A DNA stretch of 64,000 bases from Ferruginibacter sp. (GTDB taxonomy: Bacteria > Bacteroidota > Bacteroidia > Chitinophagales > Chitinophagaceae), in NCBI GenBank assembly GCA_025963635.1, contig JAOQAK010000064.1, positions 89,160-153,159 of the forward strand, read 5' to 3'. Each line of letters starts with the position of its first letter. Positions within the stretch are counted from its first letter, which is position 1. Position numbers and translations under genes: made by a program. Below, one piece after another: positions 18,304 through 27,203 of the stretch. The notes under the pieces are model-generated. The model was given only the letters and a program-made list of their open reading frames with translations. It was not told the DNA's origin and did not search any database.

Positions 18304-19509
18304 TTATTTATTGTTATGTACATTTTTTGTTCTTAGCTCCACTGCTGGCAGTGCAGGCAAACTAGAGAATGCTTTATCGAGGTAAAAATAACTCACCGAG
18401 GCGTAGTCGTCCACCCTGTAAAAATTAACCCAGCCGCGAGGAAAATTTTCGTCATTTAGCGTTGGTGGATTTGGCATATCCAGTAAGCGAACAAAGCCGC
18501 CCGGAGCATCAATTGTAACCGGCTTTAGCTTAACACCTTTTTGATAGAGTTGCTTCAATTCATTTTTCCCCCATCCTCCAATCTGCTGCATGGCCAGGCG
18601 GAAATCTTTGTTAAAGTAAACCGGGTCGGGGATATGCCACCTGTAAAAATTAAACTGCCTTGTGGAGTCGTTTGCGATGGTGCAACCCTGGTAAAGATTC
18701 GTGAATGTGCCGAGGCCCCAGGCGCTGCCGAGATAATCTTCGGCACCGGTTCCGGCAATGGTAGGATATTGTTTATCACCATCGATGTACATTTTTATTT
18801 CACCCTCGCCCCACCAGCTTTTTCCATAAGCCTCATCTGTATTGAGGCCAACACTCATACCAAGAAAACGCCCCCTGCCTGTAATTTTTGGCAATGCCTC
18901 AAAATCATCACCCAGGTTGCCGGTGATTTGCCTGTTCCAATAAGCATGAAAATACATTGCGTTGGGTGCGATGGTTGTCTTTAAAAAATCAACATCATAA
19001 TATAATTTCACTATCTCTTTTCCTTCATTGATCAACACCATCCGGGCGCCTTTTCGGAAAGGCATCGGGATATAACAATTAAATGACCGGCCCTCAGCAC
19101 TTGAAAAAAGCGCCGACTGAAATGCCACCGGCTTACCCAGGTTAAAACCAAAGAAGTCACCCAGGGGCACATCTACGGCTGGTTTGCCTGCCCCATCCCA
19201 AAACATCTGCAACCGGAGACTGCGCAACTTTATAGGGTTTTGATCGATTGTCATCCAGATGCGATTGATGGTGCCTTGCCCGTTGATATCCAGCAACGTT
19301 TTGGTTTCACCCGGTTTCATCCATTCAAATGCGTTGCCCTTTGCACCTTTATTTGTTTTGGCTCCTTCTCCTTTTCCACCGTTTGGATTTTCAAAACTGC
19401 TTAAACGGCTTTCCACGCCGGCAGGCATGTCAAATAACTGTTGTGCCTGGGAACATACAACGATGCAGTTAAAAAGAATGAGCAAACATATTTTCATGAT
19501 AATTTCCAT
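18304..19509 (-). CDS. GH172 (DUF2961) family protein
   Basis: 401 residues. The signal peptide is best explained by the second Met (19497; MKICLLILFNCIVVCSQAQ), so that start is a good alternative. DUF2961/GH172 features: 'SSFENPNGG', 'GQGTINRIWMTIDQNP', 'VDVPLGDFFGFNLGK', 'SFNCYIPMPFRKGARMVLIN' and 'GTGAEDYLGSAWGLG', a motif holding likely catalytic acidic residues. Characterised GH172 members act on fructofuranose or arabinofuranose linkages (difructose dianhydride enzymes, D-arabinofuranosidases) and form trimeric jelly-roll assemblies. Why such an enzyme is in a beta-glucan locus is unclear; a side-chain or unknown linkage is possible. Tightly packed between GH3 (88 bp) and GH30 (21 bp). 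Confidence 0.88.
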   Translation of the reverse strand: MEIIMKICLLILFNCIVVCSQAQQLFDMPAGVESRLSSFENPNGGKGEGAKTNKGAKGNAFEWMKPGETKTLLDINGQGTINRIWMTIDQNPIKLRSLRLQMFWDGAGKPAVDVPLGDFFGFNLGKPVAFQSALFSSAEGRSFNCYIPMPFRKGARMVLINEGKEIVKLYYDVDFLKTTIAPNAMYFHAYWNRQITGNLGDDFEALPKITGRGRFLGMSVGLNTDEAYGKSWWGEGEIKMYIDGDKQYPTIAGTGAEDYLGSAWGLGTFTNLYQGCTIANDSTRQFNFYRWHIPDPVYFNKDFRLAMQQIGGWGKNELKQLYQKGVKLKPVTIDAPGGFVRLLDMPNPPTLNDENFPRGWVNFYRVDDYASVSYFYLDKAFSSLPALPAVELRTKNVHNNK

Positions 19510-19597
19510 TTACGATTGTTTGTGAACTCCGGGACTTATTCATTGAAAAATGTTGAAACCGCAATTCAATACTGATTAAATAAAAAGAGCTTGTTTA

Positions 19598-21877
19598 TTA
19601 AAGCAATTTAAAATTTGCCTCCTTTGTATCCCTGCTATTGCCACCGATGAAGACTTTAAAATCGCCGGGTTCTGCAACGTATTTCAGATCGTAATTATAA
19701 AATTTGAGATCGTTGACTGAAACAGTAAAACTAATTTTTTTGGATTCACCTGCCTTCAACTCAATTTTTTGAAATCCTTTTAATTCCTTTACGGGCCTGG
19801 TGCTGCTCCCTACCAAATCACGGATGTATAACTGCACTACCTCCTTACCGGCAACAGCGCCGCTATTCGTTACGGTAATGGAAGCGGTTAAGGTTTCAGT
19901 TGGCTTGATGGATGAGCGGCTGAGTTCAACAGCGCTATAGGTGAAGTTGGTATAACTCAATCCAAATCCGAAAGGATACAATGGATCATTGGAAACATCC
20001 AGGTAGTTAGAACGGAATTTTTGAAACCATTTACCCTCCGCAAGCGGCCGGCCGGTATTTTTATGATTGTAGTAGATCGGCACCTGCCCTATGTTCTGCG
20101 GGAAGGTAGTGCTTAATTTTCCCGATGGATTCACGTCTCCAAAAAGCACATCAGCAATAGCGCTGCCAGCTTCCGATCCTCCAAACCAAACGTTTAAAAT
20201 GGCGGGTACATTGTCATTTTCCCATTTCAATGCAAGTGGCCGGCCGGTAAACAATACCAATACTACTGGCTTCCCTGTTTTGAGCAAAGCCATCAACAGG
20301 TCTTTTTGCGCCTGGGGTATTTCTATGTTAGTACTACTGCTGCTTTCGCCGGTCATTTCTGCAGATTCGCCAAGCGCTGCTACTACCACATCGCTCTGGT
20401 TGGCTACTGCTACGGCTTCATCGATGATCTGTTGGGCGGTACGACTGTCACGCTTAAACGCTTTTCCAAACATGCCGGCCCTTTGTTCAAATGCACTATC
20501 CGCATCAAGGTTGGATCCTTTTGCATATAAAATTTTTGCATTGCTACCTACCGCTTCCTGCAACCCGTCCCGCACTGAAATCGCTTTCGCAAAATTCGCG
20601 GCTACGCTCCATGTGCCCGGCATATTTTCCCGGGTATCTGCCAATGGCCCGATCAAAGCAATTGTGCCACTCTTTTTCAATGGTAATACATTGCCGTTGT
20701 TTTTTAATAGTACAAAACTTTGTGCTGCAATTTCCCTGGCAGTCTTACGGTTGGCGGCGGTAAAGATTTCGGTTTTAGAACGGTTAGGATCACAATAGCG
20801 ATAAGGGTCATCAAACAAACCGAGCTTATATTTTGCTTCCAGTATAAGCCGGCAGGCTGCATCGATCTGCGCCGTGGTTACCTTGCCTTCCTGTAGAGAT
20901 TTTGTAAGGGTGGTTAAAAATCCTTCTCCCACCATATCCATATCAATGCCCGCGTTGAGGGCCTTTGCCGAAACCGTTTTGAGATCGCCAATACCATGTT
21001 CAATCATCTCATTGATGCCGGTATAATCCGTTACAACAAATCCTTTAAAGCCCCACTGCTTGCGCAAAACATCCGTCATCAAAAATTTATTAGCGGTTGC
21101 CGGAATTCCATCCACTTCATTAAACGAAGCCATCACAGATCCTGCTCCTGCATCCACCGCAGCTTTGTAGGGAGGCAAATATTCGTTGTACATTCTTACA
21201 CGGCTCATGTCCGTGGTATTATAATCACGACCGGCTTCAGCTGCCCCATACATTGCATAATGTTTTACACAGGCCATGATAGTATTATTCCTTGAAAGAT
21301 CATCTCCCTGGTATCCCTTCACCATGGCTTTTGCAATCTGCGAACCGAGGTAAACATCTTCGCCGGATCCTTCTGCAATACGGCCCCAGCGTGGATCGCG
21401 GGCAATGTCAACCATCGGGCTAAAGGTCCAGTTGATGCCATCAGCGCTCGCTTCCATTGCGGCAATTCGTGCACTGCGCTCAACTGCTTTCATGTCCCAG
21501 GTGCATGACAAACCCAATGGAATTGGAAACACTGTTTCGTAACCATGAATAACATCCATGCCAAAGATCATCGGAATTTTTAAACGGCTTTCCTCCACCG
21601 CTACCTTCTGTACGGCTCGGATCTTTTCAACAGTTTTGATATTAAACAACCCTCCTACTTTTCCTTCGCGTATTTTTTTTCCAATATCAGAATTGGATGC
21701 CTGGCCGGTTACAATATCACCCGATCCGGGCAGATTCAACTGCCCGATCTTTTCCTCTACAGTCATTTTTTTCATGAGTGCATCAATGAAGGGTTTCATT
21801 TTAGTATTGCTGCCCTGCGCATGCACGGTTACAGAGAAAGTAAAAACAAAAGCAACGATCGTAAGTGTTTTTTTCAT
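19598..21877 (-). CDS. GH3 beta-glucosidase (BglX-like), second copy
   Basis: 759 residues, signal peptide MKKTLTIVAFVFTFSVTVHA. Same architecture as the GH3 at 12865: N-terminal barrel ('GMDVIHGYETVFPIPLGLSC', 'RDPRWGRIAEGSGEDVYLG'), nucleophile Asp in 'VVTDYTGI' (about D284), GH3-C domain and FnIII-like C-terminus ('ELKGFQKIELKAGES'). It replaces the Trp after the nucleophile (SDW) with Tyr (TDY), which can alter the +1/-1 pocket, so the two GH3s may prefer different oligosaccharides. Upstream spacer of 218 bp contains a copy of the dispersed repeat family. Confidence 0.92.
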   Translation of the reverse strand: MKKTLTIVAFVFTFSVTVHAQGSNTKMKPFIDALMKKMTVEEKIGQLNLPGSGDIVTGQASNSDIGKKIREGKVGGLFNIKTVEKIRAVQKVAVEESRLKIPMIFGMDVIHGYETVFPIPLGLSCTWDMKAVERSARIAAMEASADGINWTFSPMVDIARDPRWGRIAEGSGEDVYLGSQIAKAMVKGYQGDDLSRNNTIMACVKHYAMYGAAEAGRDYNTTDMSRVRMYNEYLPPYKAAVDAGAGSVMASFNEVDGIPATANKFLMTDVLRKQWGFKGFVVTDYTGINEMIEHGIGDLKTVSAKALNAGIDMDMVGEGFLTTLTKSLQEGKVTTAQIDAACRLILEAKYKLGLFDDPYRYCDPNRSKTEIFTAANRKTAREIAAQSFVLLKNNGNVLPLKKSGTIALIGPLADTRENMPGTWSVAANFAKAISVRDGLQEAVGSNAKILYAKGSNLDADSAFEQRAGMFGKAFKRDSRTAQQIIDEAVAVANQSDVVVAALGESAEMTGESSSSTNIEIPQAQKDLLMALLKTGKPVVLVLFTGRPLALKWENDNVPAILNVWFGGSEAGSAIADVLFGDVNPSGKLSTTFPQNIGQVPIYYNHKNTGRPLAEGKWFQKFRSNYLDVSNDPLYPFGFGLSYTNFTYSAVELSRSSIKPTETLTASITVTNSGAVAGKEVVQLYIRDLVGSSTRPVKELKGFQKIELKAGESKKISFTVSVNDLKFYNYDLKYVAEPGDFKVFIGGNSRDTKEANFKLL

Positions 21878-21960
21878 ATTGTATTGTTTGATTATTGTAG
21901 GCTTATTTATTATTTCTGTGTTTCAGCCATTTTACATTGTATTGAACAGGCTTCATTTCT

Positions 21961-22005
21961 TTGGGCAACATCGTTGTGTCACTCCCTTGTGCCACATACC
22001 ATTTT
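21961..22005 (-). repeat. Dispersed intergenic repeat, copy 2 of 4
   Basis: Read on the minus strand: GGTATGTGGCACAAGGGAGT then GACACAACGATGTTGCC. It matches copy 1 at 12764 and lies between the SGNH esterase stop and the GH3 start. Confidence 0.65.
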
Positions 22006-22095
22006 GGAGCCTTTTCGTTTATCATGATAACAAAATCCTTCAGCTAAATGAATCCATGTCCGGATCTATCTTTCCATCAGCAAACGTTGGAGTAA

Positions 22096-22755
22096 TTAAG
22101 GCAACAAATATGGCGCAATGATTTTTTGCCAGATAGCATATCCCCTTGCATTCATATGCAGGTTATCCTCCAGGAAAATATCTTTCATCACCGTGCCGTC
22201 TTTATTAAACATTTTATGATACACATCTATAAAGGCGGCATTCTTTTTTGTTTTTAAATAATTTCTAATCATAGAATTCCCTTCCATCATTTTTGGCCAA
22301 AACTTTTGCCGGCTTGGACTAGGCTTCATGGAAACATACGCAACAGGAACCAATGGCAGCCGGCTTCTTATCAACTCAAACAATTGCCTGAACCGGTTGA
22401 AAACGATTTTAGCCGTAATACTATCACTACTTGCAATGTCATTTTCCCCGCAATATATTACGATCTGCTTTGGCTGGTAGGGGAATATAATGTCATTGGC
22501 ATAGTGGATCACATTCAGCAGTGTGGAGCCGCCAAATGCACGGTTCAGAATATGATGTACCGGAAAGTAGTCCTGAACATCCACCCATTTGGTGAAGGAA
22601 GAACTGCCGATAAAAAGAATCAACTGCTTTGCGGGAAAATGAGCGCTGTCAGCACTTTTAAATTTCTGTATATCCTGGTAATAAGCGGGCTGAGCCTGTA
22701 ACATTGTAAAAGACAACAACAAACAACAACAGGCTAAAACAATTTTATTTTTCAT
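22096..22755 (-). CDS. Secreted SGNH/GDSL-family hydrolase
   Basis: 219 residues with a signal peptide (MKNKIVLACCCLLLSFTMLQ, AQ). SGNH blocks: nucleophile Ser in 'LFIGSSSFTKW' (block I), Gly in 'NRAFGGSTLLNV' (II), Asn in 'IYCGENDIASSDS' (III), and Asp/His in 'LEDNLHMNARGYAIW' (V). It is therefore probably an active esterase, most likely deacylating a glycan. Its start lies 2 bp after the GH43 stop, so translation is almost certainly coupled. The acyl substrate is unknown. Confidence 0.88.
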   Translation of the reverse strand: MKNKIVLACCCLLLSFTMLQAQPAYYQDIQKFKSADSAHFPAKQLILFIGSSSFTKWVDVQDYFPVHHILNRAFGGSTLLNVIHYANDIIFPYQPKQIVIYCGENDIASSDSITAKIVFNRFRQLFELIRSRLPLVPVAYVSMKPSPSRQKFWPKMMEGNSMIRNYLKTKKNAAFIDVYHKMFNKDGTVMKDIFLEDNLHMNARGYAIWQKIIAPYLLP

Positions 22756-22757
22756 AG

Positions 22758-24698
22758 TTATTCAGATTTTAAAACAGGTGTTTTAGGTGATACGCCATTT
22801 TCATTGATGGCTTCAATGGTGAAATAATAAGTTTTTTCCTTGTCCATGGTTTTAAACCAATACTCGTTAAAATCATGCACCATAATACAGGAATATAATT
22901 TGTCGGGGTGCGTACCATAATAAATATTGTATGCATAAGCATTGTCTGATGGCTTCCATTTGATATAAGCGCTTCGTTTATCTTTTTCTGTGCGGAGCAC
23001 AATAAAATTTCCGACAGCAGCAGGCTTTTGACCGTTGCCATTTCCAAAAATCCTTAAACCGCTGATGGCAAATTTCCCGGTAGGCATGTGGATATTTTCC
23101 AATTTAATAAACCGGGCCTCGACAGGCTTTTCCAATTCTACATAATCATGTGGCACATCAGTTTTGTTGTTGCTCTTATCTGCCAGCATGATCCATTTTT
23201 TGCCGTCGGCAGAGTAATACAATTTATACTGGTGAAACACTCCCAGCGATTTCCCTAAAAAGGAACTGTCTACATCCTGGTCTGCATAGTTGATCTGTAT
23301 AGCATTTACAGTGCTCATATTGCCAAGATCCGAAATGATGTATTCACCCTTGCCTGCGCTGGCAGCACTCCAGTAAGTTTTAATATTTTCATCCACCGCA
23401 TTGTTGGCATTGTAAGTGCCTAAAGTGGAGGAAACGAGTACTGGTTTTTTGTAATTGAGGAGCATCCAGCCAGGGAAAAACCCAGCCCCCCTGCCCGTCG
23501 GAAGGAAAGCCCCCCTGCCCCCCGAAGGGGGGTTCTTAGTCTCCGCTAATTCGAAAGACTTTTCTGTATTCGCAGAGTGTGAGGCCCCTCCTTCGGAGGG
23601 GTTTGGGGAGGCTGTTGGGGAGACCTGCAGGTAGTGAGGGTAATCCCCAAACGCCGTGTTGCACCACATTACATCGTCTTTATCAAAACCTGCGGGCCAG
23701 ATGCCAATCCTTCTTTCAAAAGTATTTTTTACACAAATGATCGAAGTGGCAACATGCCAGTAATTACCCTGCACATCTTTGAAAGTAGCTCCATGGCCGG
23801 CTCCCCTTGAAAATCCACCGGGCTTATAACTCAGGGGATCCGACTGCGGGGTAAATGGCCCAAGTGGACTATCGCCTACCACTACTCCATCGGCATAACC
23901 GCTGAATTCTGTGCCGGGTGCACCATACTGCAAATAATATTTGTTGTTATGTTTTGTCATCCATGCGCCTTCAATGAATGGGTCAAGAAAAGTATTGTCC
24001 AGGTTTTCTCCAAATCTTTGCCAGCCGTATCTTTCCTGCTCAAGAAAATACATCTCTTTTCTATATCCCTTTGGCACCAGGGTTTTGCGGTTCAGTTCAA
24101 TACCATACAATGGGTATCTATTGCTGCTCCCGTTGTACATATACAGTTTGCCGTCATCATCTGTAAAAAAAGAAGGATCCCAACCACCCATATCAAAAGA
24201 ATCTACCAGCGGTTTCCATTCATTGGCTTTTGGATTGGTGCTCATCCAGATGGTGAAATTGCTGTTATAGGTAGAGCCAAATACTATCATGGTGTCGCCG
24301 ATGATCCCTACTGCAGGGGCGCACAATTCGTCATAACCGGCATTCCATGGACGGAGAAATTTTTTGGAGACAAAATTCCATTTGAGCATATCGCTGCTCC
24401 ACCAATATCCCCATTGATTGGTGCTGAATAAATAATAATCATTTTTATAGGTAACAATGACGGGGTCAGCCGTGGCACGATGCTGGCCCCACTCGCTAAA
24501 ATTCGGAATAGGTGTATACCCATAATCGATATTGATTGGATTGCAGAAAGTTTTTTGTTTGTATTGCGCATTTACTGCCGCAACATTAAGCAGCAGTCCA
24601 AAACACAAACAATATAATAGCCTGGAGCGTAGTTGCAAGAATAACACTGACCATTGAGTACACAGAAAATTCTCCTGGAAAACAAATGTGGGTTTCAT
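22758..24698 (-). CDS. GH43-family glycosidase with F5/8-type and FnIII domains, carrying an in-frame repeat insertion
   Basis: The frame is open to 24755, but the Met at 24698 gives a signal peptide (through 'LLLNVAAVNAQ') and avoids overlapping DoxX. Five-bladed GH43 propeller at about residues 50-350. The three acids are probably the Asp of 'HRATADPVIV', the Asp of 'GGWDPSFFTDDDGK' and the Glu of 'PFIEGAWMTKHN'. Then follows an unusual Pro/Gly/Ser-rich block (about 358-407: 'SPNPSEGGASHSANTEKSFE', 'TKNPPSGGRGAF'), which is a DNA repeat read in frame. After it come a discoidin-like domain ('NNAVDENIKTYWSA') and a FnIII domain ('KWKPSDNAYAYNIYYGTHPD'). GH43 enzymes are mostly arabinofuranosidases, xylosidases or galactanases; specificity is not assignable. 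The insertion lies in an interdomain linker, so the enzyme may still work. Confidence 0.87.
   Translation of the reverse strand: MKPTFVFQENFLCTQWSVLFLQLRSRLLYCLCFGLLLNVAAVNAQYKQKTFCNPINIDYGYTPIPNFSEWGQHRATADPVIVTYKNDYYLFSTNQWGYWWSSDMLKWNFVSKKFLRPWNAGYDELCAPAVGIIGDTMIVFGSTYNSNFTIWMSTNPKANEWKPLVDSFDMGGWDPSFFTDDDGKLYMYNGSSNRYPLYGIELNRKTLVPKGYRKEMYFLEQERYGWQRFGENLDNTFLDPFIEGAWMTKHNNKYYLQYGAPGTEFSGYADGVVVGDSPLGPFTPQSDPLSYKPGGFSRGAGHGATFKDVQGNYWHVATSIICVKNTFERRIGIWPAGFDKDDVMWCNTAFGDYPHYLQVSPTASPNPSEGGASHSANTEKSFELAETKNPPSGGRGAFLPTGRGAGFFPGWMLLNYKKPVLVSSTLGTYNANNAVDENIKTYWSAASAGKGEYIISDLGNMSTVNAIQINYADQDVDSSFLGKSLGVFHQYKLYYSADGKKWIMLADKSNNKTDVPHDYVELEKPVEARFIKLENIHMPTGKFAISGLRIFGNGNGQKPAAVGNFIVLRTEKDKRSAYIKWKPSDNAYAYNIYYGTHPDKLYSCIMVHDFNEYWFKTMDKEKTYYFTIEAINENGVSPKTPVLKSE
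23479..23627 (-). repeat. Bacteroidota-type G/C-rich repeat inserted in frame in the GH43 gene
   Basis: Plus-strand landmarks: GCCCCCCTGCCCCCCGAAGG, GGGGTTCTTAGTCTCCGCTA and, at the other end, AGGCCCCTCCTTCGGAGGGG followed by TTTGGGGAGGCT. Each end can form a G/C-rich hairpin (CCCCCCGAAGGGGGG; CCCCTCCTTCGGAGGGG). The first end matches 12102-12145 and 12373-12415; the second end matches 28770-28804. All reading frame is preserved through the insert in the gene's direction. Confidence 0.85.
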
Positions 24699-24705
24699 AA
24701 TAATT

Positions 24706-25140
24706 TTAATAAGAATGATAAGGATTTTTTGGCGGAAACATCCATTGATCAACACTCCATTTTACCGGGCCGCTGAAGAAGAACACCATAGCCAGCATTG
24801 CAAACAAAAAAGGGTGCTGGTCTTCGTAATAAAATTTACCATGGCCCACCCTAAAGCAAATAAACAGCATATTAATAACCATCAGTAAGGCAGCAACCCG
24901 GGTAAACAATCCGAGGATAAACATAATGCCTGTTAAAAATTCAAGCCCTTTGCCAAGGTAAATCATCAAATGCGGTGCCGGTAATGTTTTTGTCACATCC
25001 CATTTCATGTATTCCTGCATTTGATGACTATCAAAAACTTCTAACCCGTGGTAGGCCATCAGCAACCCGGTAATGATGCGAAGCGTTGCCAGTCCATTCG
25101 ATTGCCAAAGCGGTTGTGGGGAAAAAAGTTTTGCAGGCAT
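24706..25140 (-). CDS. DoxX-family membrane protein
   Basis: 144 residues with four hydrophobic segments: 'LATLRIITGLLMAYHGLEVF', 'PHLMIYLGKGLEFLTGIMFI', 'RVAALLMVINMLFICFRV' and 'FLFAMLAMVFFFSGPVKWS'. The pattern is that of DoxX/DoxD-like inner-membrane proteins, some of which are quinone-linked redox partners. It ends 8 bp before the preferred GH43 start and follows the GMC oxidoreductase, so a partnership with that flavoprotein in passing electrons to the quinone pool is a reasonable but unproven idea. Confidence 0.82.
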   Translation of the reverse strand: MPAKLFSPQPLWQSNGLATLRIITGLLMAYHGLEVFDSHQMQEYMKWDVTKTLPAPHLMIYLGKGLEFLTGIMFILGLFTRVAALLMVINMLFICFRVGHGKFYYEDQHPFLFAMLAMVFFFSGPVKWSVDQWMFPPKNPYHSY

Positions 25141-25159
25141 ATCGTTTCCTTATTTGGTT

Positions 25160-25350
25160 GGTGGTTTTATCGTGAATGGTGAATGGTCAATGGTGAAAGC
25201 TTTGAAGATTGTATATCATGAAGGGTTTTCACGCAAAGACGCAAAGGAGCAAAGAAGGAAGGGAACAAAGACACAAACCATATTCTTTTTCATTAACCTG
25301 TTTTAAATTTCAACCATCAACCTTCAACTTTCAACTTTCAACTTTCAACA
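25160..25350. repeat. Low-complexity repeats between GMC oxidoreductase and DoxX
   Basis: Three kinds of short repeat. GTGAATGGTGAATGGTCAAT lies around 25172; the CGCAAAGACGCAAAGGAGCA type at 25229-25260 recurs at 50641-50676. On the minus strand, a run of GTTGAAA 7-mers begins a few bases after the GMC stop codon (25320-25350). No gene is supported here. Confidence 0.65.
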
Positions 25351-25351
25351 T

Positions 25352-27079
25352 CTATAAATTCTGCTTCTTCATTTCATCTACCGCAAAATTAACTGCTCTT
25401 GCGGTGAAAGCCATATACAATATTGACGGGCTCTGGTTACCGGTGCTGGTCATGCAGGCGCCGTCGGTTACAAACACATTTTTGCAGGCGTGCAACTGGT
25501 TCCATTCATTCAGCATCGACGTTTTAGGATCCTTGCCCATACGCACTCCGCCCATTTCATGTATGTCCAGCCCGGGTGGTTGACGGTTATCATTGGTATT
25601 GATATTTTTAACACCGGCCGCTTCCATCATCTCCCTGCCTTGTTCTAAAAAATCTTTTACCATCTTATCATCATTTTCGTCGTAGTCAACAGATGTAACC
25701 AATAAAGGAATACCCCATTGATCTTTTTTATCAGTACTTAACCTTACATGATTACTGTCCTTCGCAATGGTTTCACCCTGCATGTACATGTACACGCCCC
25801 AGGAACCAGGCTCACACATCGCTTCCTTATAATCAGCACCAATGGTATGCTCCATGCCAGTCTCATTAAATTTTTCGCGATAACCACCTGAATAAATGGT
25901 ATAGCCCCCATAAAAATCCGAATCCCTCTTTTCAACATTTCTAAAATTCGCTATGATACACTCTACAGGTTTCGACACTTTGTAATATTTATCCTTGAAC
26001 CCATCTATCTGGCCGTTCATACTGCCCCGGTAGTTATGAAAACAAATGGATTTCCCCAATGCACCGCTATCATTGCCAAGGCCATTTGGGAAACGGCCGG
26101 AGACAGAATTAAGCAAAATAAGATTGGTATTTAAAGAAGAGGCATTTAAAAAAATAATCCTGGCAAAAAAGTCCGTCACTTCCTTTGTATTGGTATCGAT
26201 TACTCTTACTCCCGAAGCCTTTCCCTTTTTCTCATCATATAAAATTGAATGTACCACGGAGAAAGGCCTGATGGTGAGATTACCCGTTTTTTTCGCCCAG
26301 GGCAATGTGCTCGACACGGAGCTAAAATACCCGCCCAACGGGCATCCCCGCATACAAAGATTTCTATTGAGGCACTGCCCCCGTCCCTGGTCAAGATGAA
26401 TTTGCTGTGGCTCCGAAATATGCGCCCACCTGCCCGAAACATAATGCCTGTTGAATTTCTCTTTCAGCACTTTTTGCATATGCAATTCAACCGCGTTCAA
26501 TTCATAGGCGGTTAAAAACTCCCCATCGGGCATGGAAGGAATTCCTTCGCGGCTACCACATACGCCGATAAATTTCTCAACATGACTATACCAGGGGGCT
26601 ATATCATTGTATTCAATGGGCCATTGATGACCATATCCATAACGTTGCGGGGCGGTAAAATCAAACGGGCTCCATCTTGCGCAGGCTCTTCCCCAGGTAA
26701 GCGATTTGCCACCCACCTGGTAACCCCGGATCCAGTCGAATGGTTTTTCCTGCACATAAGGATGGTCACTGTCTTTAATAAAAAAATGTGCTGTGTCTTC
26801 GCCAAAGCCGGCGGCCTTGCTGATTAGAGGGCTTTGTTCTTTATACTCTTTAGTAATCCACCCGCGATGGCGCAATTCCCAGGGAGCAAGGTTGGCAGTA
26901 GGATAATCTTTAATATGCTCAACATTTCTGCCTCTTTCTAATACCAGTGTTTTCATTCCTTTTTCACACAACTCTTTGGCAGCCCATCCTCCGCTGATGC
27001 CACTGCCAATTACAATGGCATCGAAAGTATTTCGTGCATTTCCTTTTGAACCGATGCGTGTGTTTAAACTATCAGGCAT
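25352..27079 (-). CDS. GMC-family FAD-dependent oxidoreductase
   Basis: 575 residues, no signal peptide. FAD-binding Rossmann motif near the N-terminus ('AIVIGSGISGGWAAKELCEK', GxGxxG), GMC segment 'GYQVGGKSLTWGRACARWSP', and the C-terminal 'HEMGGVRMG' plus 'VTDGACMTSTGNQSPSILYM' where the catalytic His/Asn pair of GMC enzymes resides. A Cys-rich 'CLNRNLCMRGCPLGGYFSS' motif near residue 240 is typical of the sugar or gluconate dehydrogenase branch. Likely a sugar or glycoside dehydrogenase; glucoside 3-dehydrogenase-like activity is a possibility. Such large subunits often need a Tat-carrying small subunit, and none is seen here. Lies between GH144 and DoxX in one orientation. Confidence 0.88.
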   Translation of the reverse strand: MPDSLNTRIGSKGNARNTFDAIVIGSGISGGWAAKELCEKGMKTLVLERGRNVEHIKDYPTANLAPWELRHRGWITKEYKEQSPLISKAAGFGEDTAHFFIKDSDHPYVQEKPFDWIRGYQVGGKSLTWGRACARWSPFDFTAPQRYGYGHQWPIEYNDIAPWYSHVEKFIGVCGSREGIPSMPDGEFLTAYELNAVELHMQKVLKEKFNRHYVSGRWAHISEPQQIHLDQGRGQCLNRNLCMRGCPLGGYFSSVSSTLPWAKKTGNLTIRPFSVVHSILYDEKKGKASGVRVIDTNTKEVTDFFARIIFLNASSLNTNLILLNSVSGRFPNGLGNDSGALGKSICFHNYRGSMNGQIDGFKDKYYKVSKPVECIIANFRNVEKRDSDFYGGYTIYSGGYREKFNETGMEHTIGADYKEAMCEPGSWGVYMYMQGETIAKDSNHVRLSTDKKDQWGIPLLVTSVDYDENDDKMVKDFLEQGREMMEAAGVKNINTNDNRQPPGLDIHEMGGVRMGKDPKTSMLNEWNQLHACKNVFVTDGACMTSTGNQSPSILYMAFTARAVNFAVDEMKKQNL

Positions 27080-27203
27080 ATGATTATTTTAAGTGTCGAA
27101 ATTCTTGGAGTGAAATCTTTTACAATCCTTGTGTTTTCTTAAAATTAAAATTCTGCACCATCCCCACTTGTGTTTTTTATACTTTTTTGAAGGCTCCGGG
27201 AAA

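Noticed and set aside
25201..25306. Small plus-strand gene between DoxX and GMC genes
   Set aside because: The frame is made of the GCAAAGACGCAAAG and TTCAACTTTCAAC repeats and would be antisense to operon flow.
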